This document shows, one piece after another, positions 51,742 through 59,510 of a DNA stretch of 64,000 nt. The stretch spans positions 3,410,001 through 3,474,000 of the forward strand of contig NZ_CP139137.1 of the NCBI RefSeq assembly GCF_034047335.1. Reading direction: 5' to 3'. Origin of the DNA: Chryseobacterium sp. JJR-5R. Its GTDB lineage: Bacteria; Bacteroidota; Bacteroidia; Flavobacteriales; Weeksellaceae. A program made the translations under genes and the position numbers. The notes below the pieces were generated by a model, which searched no databases, was not told where the DNA came from, and saw only the letters and a list, made by a program, of their open reading frames with translations. The stretch's first letter is position 1; every line of letters begins with the position of its first letter.

Positions 51742-53052
51742 TTATTTCTGTCTGAAATAGACTTCAATCGGAACACCGGTAAACCCGAATTCTTTTCTCA
51801 GCTGGTTTTCAGTAAATCTTTTATAAGGTTCCTTTACATACTGCGGAAGGTTACAGAAGAACACAAACTGCGGTGACGGCGTAGGGAGCTGCACACAGTA
51901 TTTGATCTTGATGTATTTCCCTTTGTTTGCCGGCGGCGGCATGGCTTCGAAAATCGGCAGCATTACTTCATTCAGTTTGGAAGTCTTGATTTTCTTTTTA
52001 CGGGCTTCATACACTTCCATTGCCAACTCAACGGCTTTCAGGATTCTCTGCTTGGTCAGCGCTGAAATGAATAAGATCGGAATGTCATTGAACTGGCCGA
52101 TTTTATCTTTGATCTGGTTTTCGAAATCACGGATGGTATTGGTCTTTTTATCTTCAATAAGGTCCCATTTGTTAACCAGTATAACAATCCCTTTTCTGTT
52201 TTTCTGGGCCAGGCCGAAGATATTCATATCCTGGGATTCCCAGCCCTGTGTGGCATCTACCATGATGATTACCACATCAGAATACTCAATGGAACGGATG
52301 GAACGCATCACGGAATAGAATTCCAGGTCTTCGGAAACCTTGGATTTCCTTCTCATCCCGGCGGTATCCACCAATACAAACTCGTGCCCGAATTTGTTGT
52401 AAAGGGTCTGGATACTGTCTCTGGTCGTTCCTGCAACATCGGTTACAATATTTCTTTCCGCATCCAGCAAGGCATTCGTTAACGTGGATTTCCCCACATT
52501 CGGGCGGCCGGCAATGGTAATTTTCGGCAGTCCCTCAAACGGGTCTTTATATTCTGTAGTCGGGAAATCTTTAACGATATCATCCAGGACCTCACCGGTT
52601 CCGGAACCCGTTGCAGAAGACAGGGTGTAATATTTTTCAATGCCCAGCTGATAAAATTCCGTTGCAGCAACCTCTTCTTTTGAAGAATCCACTTTGTTAA
52701 TCACAATGTAAACAGGCTTGTTGGACCTTCTCAACATCTCATGGATTTCATAATCCGTATCGGTAAGGCCTTCTTCCACGTTCAGCATGAAAATAATGGA
52801 AGTAGCTTCATCAATAGCCAGCTGCACCTGCTTGGAGATTTCCCCCTGGAATACGTCATCATTATTTACATCATACCCTCCGGTATCAATAACTGTGAAA
52901 TCTACTCCGTTCCAGTCGGATTTCCCGTAATGGCGGTCTCTGGTAACACCGGCTGTAGAATCTACGATGGCTTCTCTTCTTTCCAGTAAACGATTAAAAA
53001 GTGTGGATTTTCCTACGTTGGGGCGCCCAACGATTGCGACAATATTCGACAT
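51742..53052 (-). CDS. der: GTPase Der (EngA)
   Basis: A 436-residue GTPase with two tandem G domains and a C-terminal KH-like domain, needed for 50S ribosome assembly. Walker A GRPNVGKST appears twice (about residues 8-16 and 181-189), each with its DTGG or DTAG, and NKVD / NKWD. The C-terminus PQFVFFCNLPQYVKEPYKR is the KH-like part. A TTG-N23-TATCTTTG promoter lies upstream. Confidence 0.97.
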   Translation of the reverse strand: MSNIVAIVGRPNVGKSTLFNRLLERREAIVDSTAGVTRDRHYGKSDWNGVDFTVIDTGGYDVNNDDVFQGEISKQVQLAIDEATSIIFMLNVEEGLTDTDYEIHEMLRRSNKPVYIVINKVDSSKEEVAATEFYQLGIEKYYTLSSATGSGTGEVLDDIVKDFPTTEYKDPFEGLPKITIAGRPNVGKSTLTNALLDAERNIVTDVAGTTRDSIQTLYNKFGHEFVLVDTAGMRRKSKVSEDLEFYSVMRSIRSIEYSDVVIIMVDATQGWESQDMNIFGLAQKNRKGIVILVNKWDLIEDKKTNTIRDFENQIKDKIGQFNDIPILFISALTKQRILKAVELAMEVYEARKKKIKTSKLNEVMLPIFEAMPPPANKGKYIKIKYCVQLPTPSPQFVFFCNLPQYVKEPYKRFTENQLRKEFGFTGVPIEVYFRQK

Positions 53053-53394
53053 AAAAATGTTTAATAATCCCTCGACTCAGCTCAGGATGGGTTATTAATG
53101 GGTTTCTCCAACTTTTGGAGCCCAATTTTTTGCAAAGATAGGATTTTTATTTCAATTGATTTTCAATGACAAAGGGAAATTGCCGGCCCGATGAAACCAT
53201 CGTATCATAGATCACTCACTCTGTTATAACCAAACCCTGCTCCATAAATCGTTGTTTTGATTTTGAAAACTTTCTTTAAAATAATGATTTGACTATCAAT
53301 AAATAACACTGAAAGCACTCTTTTTCCACGACCGATCTGGATTTTTAATTTTTATATGTAAAATAATTTCTATAATTTCGCATCATCAAAAGAG
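53053..53394. other. Intergenic region before tRNA-Gln
   Basis: This 342-base gap holds the der promoter (53133-53166, minus strand) and a small palindromic patch near 53071-53086 (CTCGACTCAGCTCAG) of the type found in Chryseobacterium intergenic repeats. No gene is seen. Confidence 0.5.
53133..53166 (-). promoter_or_regulatory. Promoter of der
   Basis: Read on the minus strand: TTG (53164-53166), 23-base spacer, TATCTTTG (53133-53140), the Bacteroidetes promoter form. Confidence 0.6.
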
Positions 53395-53465
53395 AGACCC
53401 ATGGTGTAACGGTAGCACTCTGGTTTTTGGTACCATCAGTTGGGGTTCGAATCCCTGTGGGTCTA
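53395..53465 (+). tRNA. tRNA-Gln (anticodon TTG)
   Basis: A 71-base cloverleaf: acceptor AGACCCA pairs with TGGGTCT plus discriminator A, the T arm has GGTTCGAATCCC, and the anticodon stem CTGGT/ACCAT (one mismatch at most) closes a loop TTTTGGT whose middle triplet is TTG, reading CAA codons. The CCA is not encoded. It sits at the left edge of the toxin island, and tRNA genes are common insertion points. Confidence 0.92.
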
Positions 53466-53467
53466 CG

Positions 53468-53497
53468 AAAGCCATCTTTGAAAAGGATGGCTTTTTT
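53468..53497 (+). terminator. Terminator of tRNA-Gln
   Basis: AAAGCCATC and GATGGCTTT form a 9-base stem, followed by a T-run. Confidence 0.88.
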
Positions 53498-53550
53498 AGT
53501 TAAAGCTAGTAAGAATCGATAAAATTGATCCTAAATTGAAATTGCAAATA

Positions 53551-53575
53551 AAGCAGCCATTACTGACCGCTTCCT
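53551..53575 (-). repeat. Degenerate cassette hairpin, copy 3
   Basis: AAGCAGCCATTACTGACCGCTT is a decayed version of the GCAGCCA/TGGCTGC hairpins at 54212-54235 and 56055-56078; all three lie right behind the stop of an immunity gene or relic of the same family. Confidence 0.6.
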
Positions 53576-53579
53576 GTTC

Positions 53580-53936
53580 CTAACTCATCGATACTTTCCA
53601 ATCTTTCATCAGATCAATAAGTTCCTGTAATGGCATTTTAAAGCTTTGGTTCGCTTTGTCTTCAGCTAAAAAATATGCGGTATCATTTTCTATATCTAAA
53701 TTCCCATTACCATAAGCAATATCCCAGTTATTCCCCAGAGGAGCAATAATTTCTTCCCACGTTTTTGCCCCGCTTTTTACATTTTCCAAATCATCTATCA
53801 CTTCCTGTATATCGTCTAAAAAGCGGAATTGACCAACGAAAAGGCTTAATAATATATATTTATCATCCGTAGCTACCGGTCCCGTAATTTCTTCTCCGTC
53901 TAACAGACTTTTTGTTTTAAAATTTATTTTATTCAT
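53580..53936 (-). CDS. Probable immunity protein, paralogue A
   Basis: A 118-residue soluble acidic protein. It is clearly paralogous to the gene at 54241-54582: both share DDKYILLSLF, an I-Q-E-(V/I)-I-D block, K-x-G-x-KTW-(E/K)-EII, and the C-terminus MPLQELIDL followed by DWKV. Standing right behind a toxin-tip relic and being small and acidic, it is best read as an immunity protein for a toxin of the lost tip. Family name unknown to me. Confidence 0.7.
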   Translation of the reverse strand: MNKINFKTKSLLDGEEITGPVATDDKYILLSLFVGQFRFLDDIQEVIDDLENVKSGAKTWEEIIAPLGNNWDIAYGNGNLDIENDTAYFLAEDKANQSFKMPLQELIDLMKDWKVSMS

Positions 53937-53947
53937 TTTAATAATTT

Positions 53948-54208
53948 TTATTTAAAATAGATAAACGCTGTAGTTATTTCTCTACTTTTTGCATCAATGT
54001 AAAATTTATATTCAAGTCTGGTTATAAAGTTTCCATAAATGCCTACATTTAATGTTTTCTGCCGGAAGCCATCAATTTTAGGTTTCAGACCAAGATTTTC
54101 TAAAGCCTCTGCCGTTTCTCTGCTGAAGCCCAATTCTAAGAAGTCTTTGGGTTTGGAAAGTTTATATCTTGCTTTTAAAAACCAAATCTGTTACGGGAAT
54201 TTTTTAAA
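53948..54208 (-). pseudogene. Truncated toxin-tip cassette 3
   Basis: This is a partial copy of the conserved module of the big toxin. Reading down from about 54208: KKF, an in-frame TAA at 54191-54193 where the intact copy has CAA, then WFLKARYKLSKPKDFLELGF and SRETAEALENLGLKPKIDGF, YGNFITRLEYK, followed by a short unique end FYIDAKSREITTAFIYFK. About 20 bases of the module are deleted near 54180. The last 18 residues look like the end of an EndoU/BECR-type RNase tip, a tentative reading. There is no ATG, so it is silent, serving perhaps as a donor. Confidence 0.65.
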
Positions 54209-54211
54209 ATA

Positions 54212-54235
54212 AAAGCAGCCATTGCTGACTGCTTT
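54212..54235 (-). terminator. Cassette hairpin, copy 2
   Basis: AAAGCAGCCATTGCTGACTGCTTT forms a stem with mismatches; it follows the stop of the immunity gene at 54241-54582 and precedes cassette 3. Confidence 0.65.
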
Positions 54236-54240
54236 CTGTT

Positions 54241-54582
54241 CTAACTCATAAATACTTTCCAATCTTCCAATAGGTCGATAAGTTCTTGTAACGGCATTTC
54301 TAAATTTTGAAAAGGAGTAGAACTATCTGCAATAAAATAGGCTTTCTCTTTATCACATTTAAAATCACCTGCATCGTTAATTTGCAAAAACATCCAAGGA
54401 TTTATAATTTCCTTCCAGGTTTTATTACCATTTTTTACAGAGTTTAGCATATCTATAATTTCTTGAATATTATCCGGAAATCTATACTGTCCTATGAAAA
54501 GGCTTAATAATATATATTTATCGTCCGTAGATTTTACAACTCTGAAATCTACATCGACTTTTTTAAATTCTATTTTCTCCAT
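54241..54582 (-). CDS. Probable immunity protein, paralogue B
   Basis: A 113-residue acidic protein, paralogue of the one at 53580-53936, with STDDKYILLSLFIGQYRF, IIDMLNSVKNGNKTWKEII, and the shared C-terminus MPLQELIDLLEDWKVFMS. It differs in the middle (PWMFLQINDAGDFK), where the specificity of such proteins would lie. ATG at 54582. Transcribed in line with the other island genes, and closed by the cassette hairpin. Confidence 0.7.
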   Translation of the reverse strand: MEKIEFKKVDVDFRVVKSTDDKYILLSLFIGQYRFPDNIQEIIDMLNSVKNGNKTWKEIINPWMFLQINDAGDFKCDKEKAYFIADSSTPFQNLEMPLQELIDLLEDWKVFMS

Positions 54583-54687
54583 AATTTTAATGTCTAAATA
54601 CTATATGCTTTTTGGAAAGTTTATATTGTATGCTTAAAAAACTGTTTTATATAAAAGTCTCAAAATTTTTTATATCTGTTTTAAATA

Positions 54688-54712
54688 GAAAAAAAGCAGT
54701 TCGAAGACTGCT
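54688..54712 (-). terminator. Terminator after the 54718-54951 gene
   Basis: AGCAGT and ACTGCT with a 6-base loop, followed on the minus strand by a run of seven T. Confidence 0.8.
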
Positions 54713-54717
54713 AAAAA

Positions 54718-54951
54718 TTAATTTTCTATAATTTTTTTTATATCCTCTAAGATACTTCCTTGATATTCTTCTATGGAATTATAATTCGTATCACAGATTA
54801 TCATTATTTCTTTTGCTTCTTCAAAAGTTATTTGAGGAAAATCCTTTCTCATTTTCTTCATAGATTCTAAAGGAGACAAAGTTTTTTTATATTCTAAATA
54901 GATTTCAAAAACGTTTTTCCAATTTGCTGATAATAATTTTTTATGTTTCAT
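54718..54951 (-). CDS. Small protein of the toxin island, 77 residues
   Basis: A soluble helical protein with KHKKLLSANWKNVFEIYLEY, SPLESMKKMRKDFPQITFEE and EEYQGSILEDIKKIIEN. The ATG at 54951 is preferred to a TTG at 54975. It is very AT-rich and lies between immunity-type genes, so it is perhaps an immunity protein whose toxin has been lost; nothing in its sequence proves this. Confidence 0.5.
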   Translation of the reverse strand: MKHKKLLSANWKNVFEIYLEYKKTLSPLESMKKMRKDFPQITFEEAKEIMIICDTNYNSIEEYQGSILEDIKKIIEN

Positions 54952-55007
54952 AGGGGGATTCAAGTGATAATTCAAGTTTTTTAAATAGATATCTATTTTC
55001 TACTTAT

Positions 55008-55394
55008 CTAAATAATATTAAACTCATCTTTAATCTTTTCAATTAAAAAAGGTAAATCAGCGATTGCTTTATCATTAATCATTTTATCAAAAGTATTGAG
55101 TTTTTTTATATCAAGATTCTTCAAAATTCTTTCTTCATAAAAATATTTAGGGACAATTATATAATTTTTGCTGTTGTCTGAACTCTCCATTACCCAATCA
55201 ATATTTCTAACAAATTTGTTTATTATATTTTGAAGTGTTTTGTACACAATATCTTCCTTTGAAGTATCTTTAAACCTAAAAATTAACCTAAAAACTCTAC
55301 TATACTTATCATCTACATTATGTGTTGATGCAAAAGCGGATTCTATTGGTTTTATTTTTTCTAAAGTTTCAAATAGTGATGTATTTGTAATCAT
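55008..55394 (-). CDS. Probable immunity protein for the papain-like tip
   Basis: A 128-residue soluble protein whose start lies 11 bases after the stop of cassette 2, the usual toxin-immunity spacing. Its sequence (IKPIESAFASTHNVDDKYSR, FRLIFRFKDTSKEDIVYKTL, KNYIIVPKYFYEERILKN) resembles nothing I know. It is strongly AT-rich. Its role is inferred from position. Confidence 0.6.
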   Translation of the reverse strand: MITNTSLFETLEKIKPIESAFASTHNVDDKYSRVFRLIFRFKDTSKEDIVYKTLQNIINKFVRNIDWVMESSDNSKNYIIVPKYFYEERILKNLDIKKLNTFDKMINDKAIADLPFLIEKIKDEFNII

Positions 55395-55405
55395 ATTAAT
55401 TTTTT

Positions 55406-56032
55406 TTATAGATCTATTTTTTTTATATTCAACCCTTTCGGATTTATCTTATTTATTTCTTCTAAATATTTCGATAATGAAACTGGAATTTCAGAGAACC
55501 AAGGATCAAAGACCATATTGTCTTTTGTATAAATTTGGTGATAAACCCAATCGTCAATTACTCCATTTTCATATCCTTTCATCCACCTACCTTCCTTTGG
55601 CGTTAACTCTATAATTTCTCCAGATTTAAATTCCTTTAATATTTCTTCGGCTATTTCTGAACAATCTAGTAAATCATTTTTAGCTATACTCCTAGCTGTC
55701 TTAAATATTAACAATTCATCCAAATATTTGTCAGCAGCTTGATTGCCCATATTTTTCAGTTTTTCAGCAAGGACTTCTACTTCTTTTTTACTCCCTTCAA
55801 ATACGGTAACTCCTTTATATTCCAATCGTGTTATAAAGTTTCCATACGAAACATTTATTGGGGCTGCCGTCGATTGAAAACCAAGCTTAGGTTTCAGACC
55901 AAGATTTCATAAGGTCTCTGCCGTTTCCCTGCTGAATCCCAATCCTAAAAATTCTTTAGCTTTGGAAAGTTTATATCTTGCTTTTAAAAACCATTTTTGC
56001 AGCTCGTTCCAAACCTGCTGCAGGAATTTTTA
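55406..56032 (-). pseudogene. Silent toxin-tip cassette 2 with papain-like tip
   Basis: Reading from about 56032 the copy of the module runs FLQQVWNELQKWFLKARYKL, then SKAKEFLGLGFSRETAETL, a TGA at 55907-55909 (GGA in the intact toxin), NLGLKPKLGFQSTAAPIN, YGNFITRLEYKGVTVFEGSK and on to KYLDEL. The tip then diverges: LLDCSEIAEEILKEFKSG with a candidate nucleophile Cys, VYHQIYTKDNMVFDPWF with a His and Asp. Cys-His-Asp in this order fits the papain-like toxin domains of polymorphic toxins, protease or deamidase. Module DNA is roughly 93 percent identical by eye to 57300-57615. It lacks an ATG and promoter. Confidence 0.7.
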
Positions 56033-56054
56033 AAAATTTAGTCATTTTACAATA

Positions 56055-56078
56055 AAAGCAGCCATTGTTGGCTGCTTT
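56055..56078 (-). terminator. Cassette hairpin, copy 1
   Basis: AAAGCAGCCA and TGGCTGCTTT form a perfect 10-base stem with a 4-base loop; it follows the immunity relic at 56084-56119 and precedes cassette 2. Confidence 0.75.
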
Positions 56079-56083
56079 CTTAT

Positions 56084-56119
56084 CTAACTCATAAATACTT
56101 TCCAATCTGTCATTAGGTC
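56084..56119 (-). pseudogene. Relic of a third paralogue of the DWK immunity family
   Basis: Twelve codons read DLMTDWKVFMS and stop, identical in pattern to the C-termini of the two immunity paralogues. The upstream part is lost; the 120 bases before it hold nothing recognisable. Confidence 0.6.
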
Positions 56120-56241
56120 AAACATTAACTGTTTGTTTATGACATAAGCATTTAGTCTTTAATGTATTTATTATTAGAAGTCTTTTAGGCTGACTTCATA
56201 TGAACATCATCTGATTTTCTTAGACTTTTTTTTAATCCAAC

Positions 56242-56679
56242 CTATTCTATCGAAAGATACATTGGTTTATTTTCAGACAAACATTCTTTTGCAATAGTTA
56301 CGATTTTGTAGAAATCCTGAATATTTCTGCTTTTTGGACTAATGAGACTAAGATTCATATCATACGATTTACCTTTCCATTCGAAGGTCAGGCTTTTGTA
56401 TCTCCTTCCTTCTACGGGTTCGATTAAAGGAAGGTTTTGATCTATCTGCTCTTCAAAAACATTCTTTATCTGTTCTGTTTGTTCTTTGCTTAATGCAAAA
56501 TCTTTAAAAGTTCCTTCTACTTTATTGCCCAAAATTTCCCTTAATTTTCCCAAATAAAAGGAACCTAAAAATCCTGTTATATCATAGACAGAAAAAAATT
56601 TATATTTATCTTGATATGAAAAAGTTTTGATATAATCTTTGTCAAAAAAACTATAGTTACTTAATATTATACTTTTCAT
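56242..56679 (-). CDS. Probable immunity protein of the main toxin
   Basis: A 145-residue protein starting 6 bases after the stop of the 853-residue toxin, the classical toxin-immunity arrangement. It has an N-terminal IILSNYSFFDKDYIKTFSYQ, then VYDITGFLGSFYLGKLREIL and RRYKSLTFEWKGKSYDMNLS. No membrane helix or signal peptide. I do not recognise the family. It should neutralise the tip made of toxin residues 652-853. Confidence 0.65.
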   Translation of the reverse strand: MKSIILSNYSFFDKDYIKTFSYQDKYKFFSVYDITGFLGSFYLGKLREILGNKVEGTFKDFALSKEQTEQIKNVFEEQIDQNLPLIEPVEGRRYKSLTFEWKGKSYDMNLSLISPKSRNIQDFYKIVTIAKECLSENKPMYLSIE

Positions 56680-56685
56680 TATACC

Positions 56686-59247
56686 CTATTTTATTAATTT
56701 TATTATTGTTTTATCTCTCTGTACGTCGCCATCATTTCTCCAAATAGCTTTTTTGAATCCTTTTGCTTTTGCCCATTTTCCTGTGAAAGTTTCATAGGCC
56801 GCTTTTTCATAAGGCATTCCATTATCTACAGCTTCCCAAAAAGCTTTAAGATTCACCGATTGCCCACCATAAGGATTATATACTCCATCTGCTTTCCAGA
56901 AACCAAGTATTCCGTCTGCTTCACCTATTTCTTTATTTTTCTTCATAAATTCATAAGTGTCATCCAATATCACTTTACCTATTTCTGCAAATTTATCGGT
57001 AACTTCTTTACTGATATTAATATCCCCGTAAATAATTTTTTCTCCTGCATTTATAGGTAAGTTATGCAGTGCCGCTTCCTCTGGTGACATAATCTGTAAA
57101 TAACCTGAGTGTTCCCCATTTATAAAATAATCGATGTAAATTTCTTTACCTTCCTTAGTTACTTTACGGACCATTTTTAAAATTGCTTCGCCAAATTTAT
57201 CTACTAATGATAACTCTATTTCCGCAGCCTGCTCACCTAATCTTTCTATATCATCAATATAAAGAATTTTTCTACCCTTACGTTCGATTCCCGCTAACTC
57301 ATTTAAATATTTAGTTGCAGCTTCTTCACCCATTTCATCCAGCTCTTTCGCGAATTTAGCAACCGCTTTTTTACTTCCAGTAAAAACCGTAAACCCTTTA
57401 TATTCCAATCGTGTTATAAAGTTTCCATACGGAGCATTTATTGGGGCTGCCGTTGATTGAAAACCAAGCTTAGGTTTCAGTCCAAGATTTCCTAAAGTCT
57501 CTGCCGTTTCCCTGCTGAAGCCCAATCCTAAAAATTCTTTGGTTTTGGAAAGTTTATATCTTGCTTTTAAAAACCATTTTTGAAGCTCATTCCAAACCTG
57601 TTGCAGGAATTTTTTCAACCCGATACCTCCTTTTGAGAAAAGTTCCAGTAAAGCAGACATTGCCCTGTAAGCCTGATCCTTTCCATACTTTGCAGCGGCT
57701 GAGATCGCTGCTCCGACTTCTTTGTTTACCGCTTCAACGATTTCTGCAATTTTGCCCAATTTGGCAACTTTCAGAACCTGCGTAAAAGGTATAAAAAAAC
57801 TGGCTATAAAAGCAACTCCGCTCCCGGCAATATAAGCAACCCTGACCCAATCATAATCTTCTTTATTGTGAGTTTTACAAAAATCCAGCATTTTATGATA
57901 CATTTCTGAAACCGTAGTTCCCAGGTTTTCCCAAAAATGTCCGTCAAATAAGAAATCACAAATAGTATCCAGCGTTTCCATAGCCCCCTGAAAATCCTGA
58001 GCTGCATTAAACGGAGCTTCTAAAATACTTCCTATAAACTTAAACAGTGAGGATATAAAATCCACCAACCCATTCCATAATCCGCAATAGTAAGCTACCC
58101 ACAACTGCATTTTCCCCGCCAGAAATTCTCCCAAACCAGTATCAGCAAGCTTATAAATAGATTCTACCTCCTTTGTAATAAAATCATTGTAATACCGGAT
58201 AAATTCTTTTATGGCATCTGAGTATTTTTTGATGTAAGTATCAAGAATGTTCGGTGTTAAATCGTGAAGATCCAATCCTCTTTTGTCGGCAAAAAGCTTA
58301 TCAATGCTGTTTACCAGTTCATCCGATACAGTAATTTTCTCAAGCAGATTATTTTTGTCAAAAAAATAATCTTCACTTTGGGTATCCCAGAAATCGTCGG
58401 ATACTTTCAGATGGTCAAGGCCATCTCCTATTTTATTACAGATCCATCCCGTTGCTTTTGAAATGGCAAAAAAATTAAGAAACCCCTGTTTAAGGGCATT
58501 TAACAGATTTTCTATATTTACGTTATCTTTTTCAATATTGCCTTTCTCCAGAAGTTCCTTTATAATATTTATTTCCAACCCGGTTTCTTTGGCAAGCGTA
58601 CGCATCGTTGAAGGATTGAAAAACCTTTCATCCAATTCTCCTTCTTTATTATAGAACTGTTTTTTTACCGATGGAGATATCTTAGCATAAAGTTTTTTAG
58701 AGGAGAAAAAATCCTCATCGCCTTCAATAAAGAAATAGATATCATTTTCTCCCAATCTTGCTGTTTTATAAGCCTCCCGGACTTTATTTCCGTCATCCGA
58801 AAAGAAAAAGTAAACGGTAAACAATAACTTCTCATCAGGATCCCGTACGCCGTTGAGATTTTTATCAAAGAAAACATCCAGAGAAGTATACAGATAGCCG
58901 TCCTTCGCTGTTTTTTTCAAGTCATTAACGATATTCAGATTTCCTTTTTTTTCTTTCTGTGCATCAACAAAATAAGTCTTCTTTAAAAAATCTGCATTTT
59001 TACTATTATCTGCCGGCTTCATTATCACCAATGGACTCACATGGCTCATGCCTCTCACAGTTTCTCCAAGTCGTATAGGTTGAGGCATGCCATTGTTGGT
59101 ATTAAGGAAATCCTGAAAATTCTTATTGTTTTGTTGCATGACAGTAGAAAAATTCAAAAAATTTCCGTTTTGAAAATCTTCTAAAAGCTCCCTTTGTGAT
59201 GCATCATCAAAATCCTGTATCTCATTTAAATAATCCTGAAAATTCAT
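56686..59247 (-). CDS. Large polymorphic toxin, non-Rhs, unknown tip
   Basis: An 853-residue protein without signal peptide or lipobox. Residues 128-139 form a canonical EF-hand-like calcium loop (DKNLNGVRDPDE). Around 465-495 there is a hydrophobic stretch (VAYIAGSGVAFIASFFIPFT) that may cross a target membrane. Residues about 545-651 are the module repeated downstream (KWFLKARYKLSK, GFSRETAETLGNLGLKPK, YGNFITRLEYKG). Residues 652-853 are the unique tip, including ILYIDDIERLGEQAAEIELS, GVYNPYGGQSVNLKAFWE and YETFTGKWAKAKGFKKA; I do not know its activity. The lack of a signal suggests type VI rather than Sec secretion, but no T6SS genes lie in the window. Low GC and long AT-rich flanks fit recent transfer. 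Confidence 0.75.
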   Translation of the reverse strand: MNFQDYLNEIQDFDDASQRELLEDFQNGNFLNFSTVMQQNNKNFQDFLNTNNGMPQPIRLGETVRGMSHVSPLVIMKPADNSKNADFLKKTYFVDAQKEKKGNLNIVNDLKKTAKDGYLYTSLDVFFDKNLNGVRDPDEKLLFTVYFFFSDDGNKVREAYKTARLGENDIYFFIEGDEDFFSSKKLYAKISPSVKKQFYNKEGELDERFFNPSTMRTLAKETGLEINIIKELLEKGNIEKDNVNIENLLNALKQGFLNFFAISKATGWICNKIGDGLDHLKVSDDFWDTQSEDYFFDKNNLLEKITVSDELVNSIDKLFADKRGLDLHDLTPNILDTYIKKYSDAIKEFIRYYNDFITKEVESIYKLADTGLGEFLAGKMQLWVAYYCGLWNGLVDFISSLFKFIGSILEAPFNAAQDFQGAMETLDTICDFLFDGHFWENLGTTVSEMYHKMLDFCKTHNKEDYDWVRVAYIAGSGVAFIASFFIPFTQVLKVAKLGKIAEIVEAVNKEVGAAISAAAKYGKDQAYRAMSALLELFSKGGIGLKKFLQQVWNELQKWFLKARYKLSKTKEFLGLGFSRETAETLGNLGLKPKLGFQSTAAPINAPYGNFITRLEYKGFTVFTGSKKAVAKFAKELDEMGEEAATKYLNELAGIERKGRKILYIDDIERLGEQAAEIELSLVDKFGEAILKMVRKVTKEGKEIYIDYFINGEHSGYLQIMSPEEAALHNLPINAGEKIIYGDINISKEVTDKFAEIGKVILDDTYEFMKKNKEIGEADGILGFWKADGVYNPYGGQSVNLKAFWEAVDNGMPYEKAAYETFTGKWAKAKGFKKAIWRNDGDVQRDKTIIKLIK
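57295..57615 (-). repeat. Conserved toxin module, copy 1 (intact)
   Basis: This codes for residues about 545-651 of the main toxin. Copies are at 55712-56032 (cassette 2, high DNA identity, one nonsense change) and about 54005-54208 (cassette 3, shorter, one nonsense change and a small deletion). Identity stops where the unique tip begins, so it is a natural crossing-over region for exchange of tips. Confidence 0.7.
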
Positions 59248-59510
59248 AAGTCCAGATATTTGTTAGACAATCTTTTTGCTGTTTTTTCCCAACAACAAGG
59301 AAAAGTGTATAATTTTAATTGTAGATTGATTTTTTTCATAAGTAATTTTTGTAATATTTTGTCTTTTAATATTTTGTAGTTTTAATACTGAATTTTATTT
59401 TCTGTATCTCTATGTGCAAATATCCATAGGGAATACGTCAAAACTCGTCGTATTAAATTTTTTATTATTTTTTTTCAAAATGTATAGGCAGCACGAATTA
59501 TTTCACAATA

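Noticed and set aside
56686..59247. The large toxin as an Rhs or CdiA protein
   Set aside because: There are no YD repeats, no RhsPA-type cleavage motif, no haemagglutinin repeats and no signal peptide; the likeness is only in locus layout.
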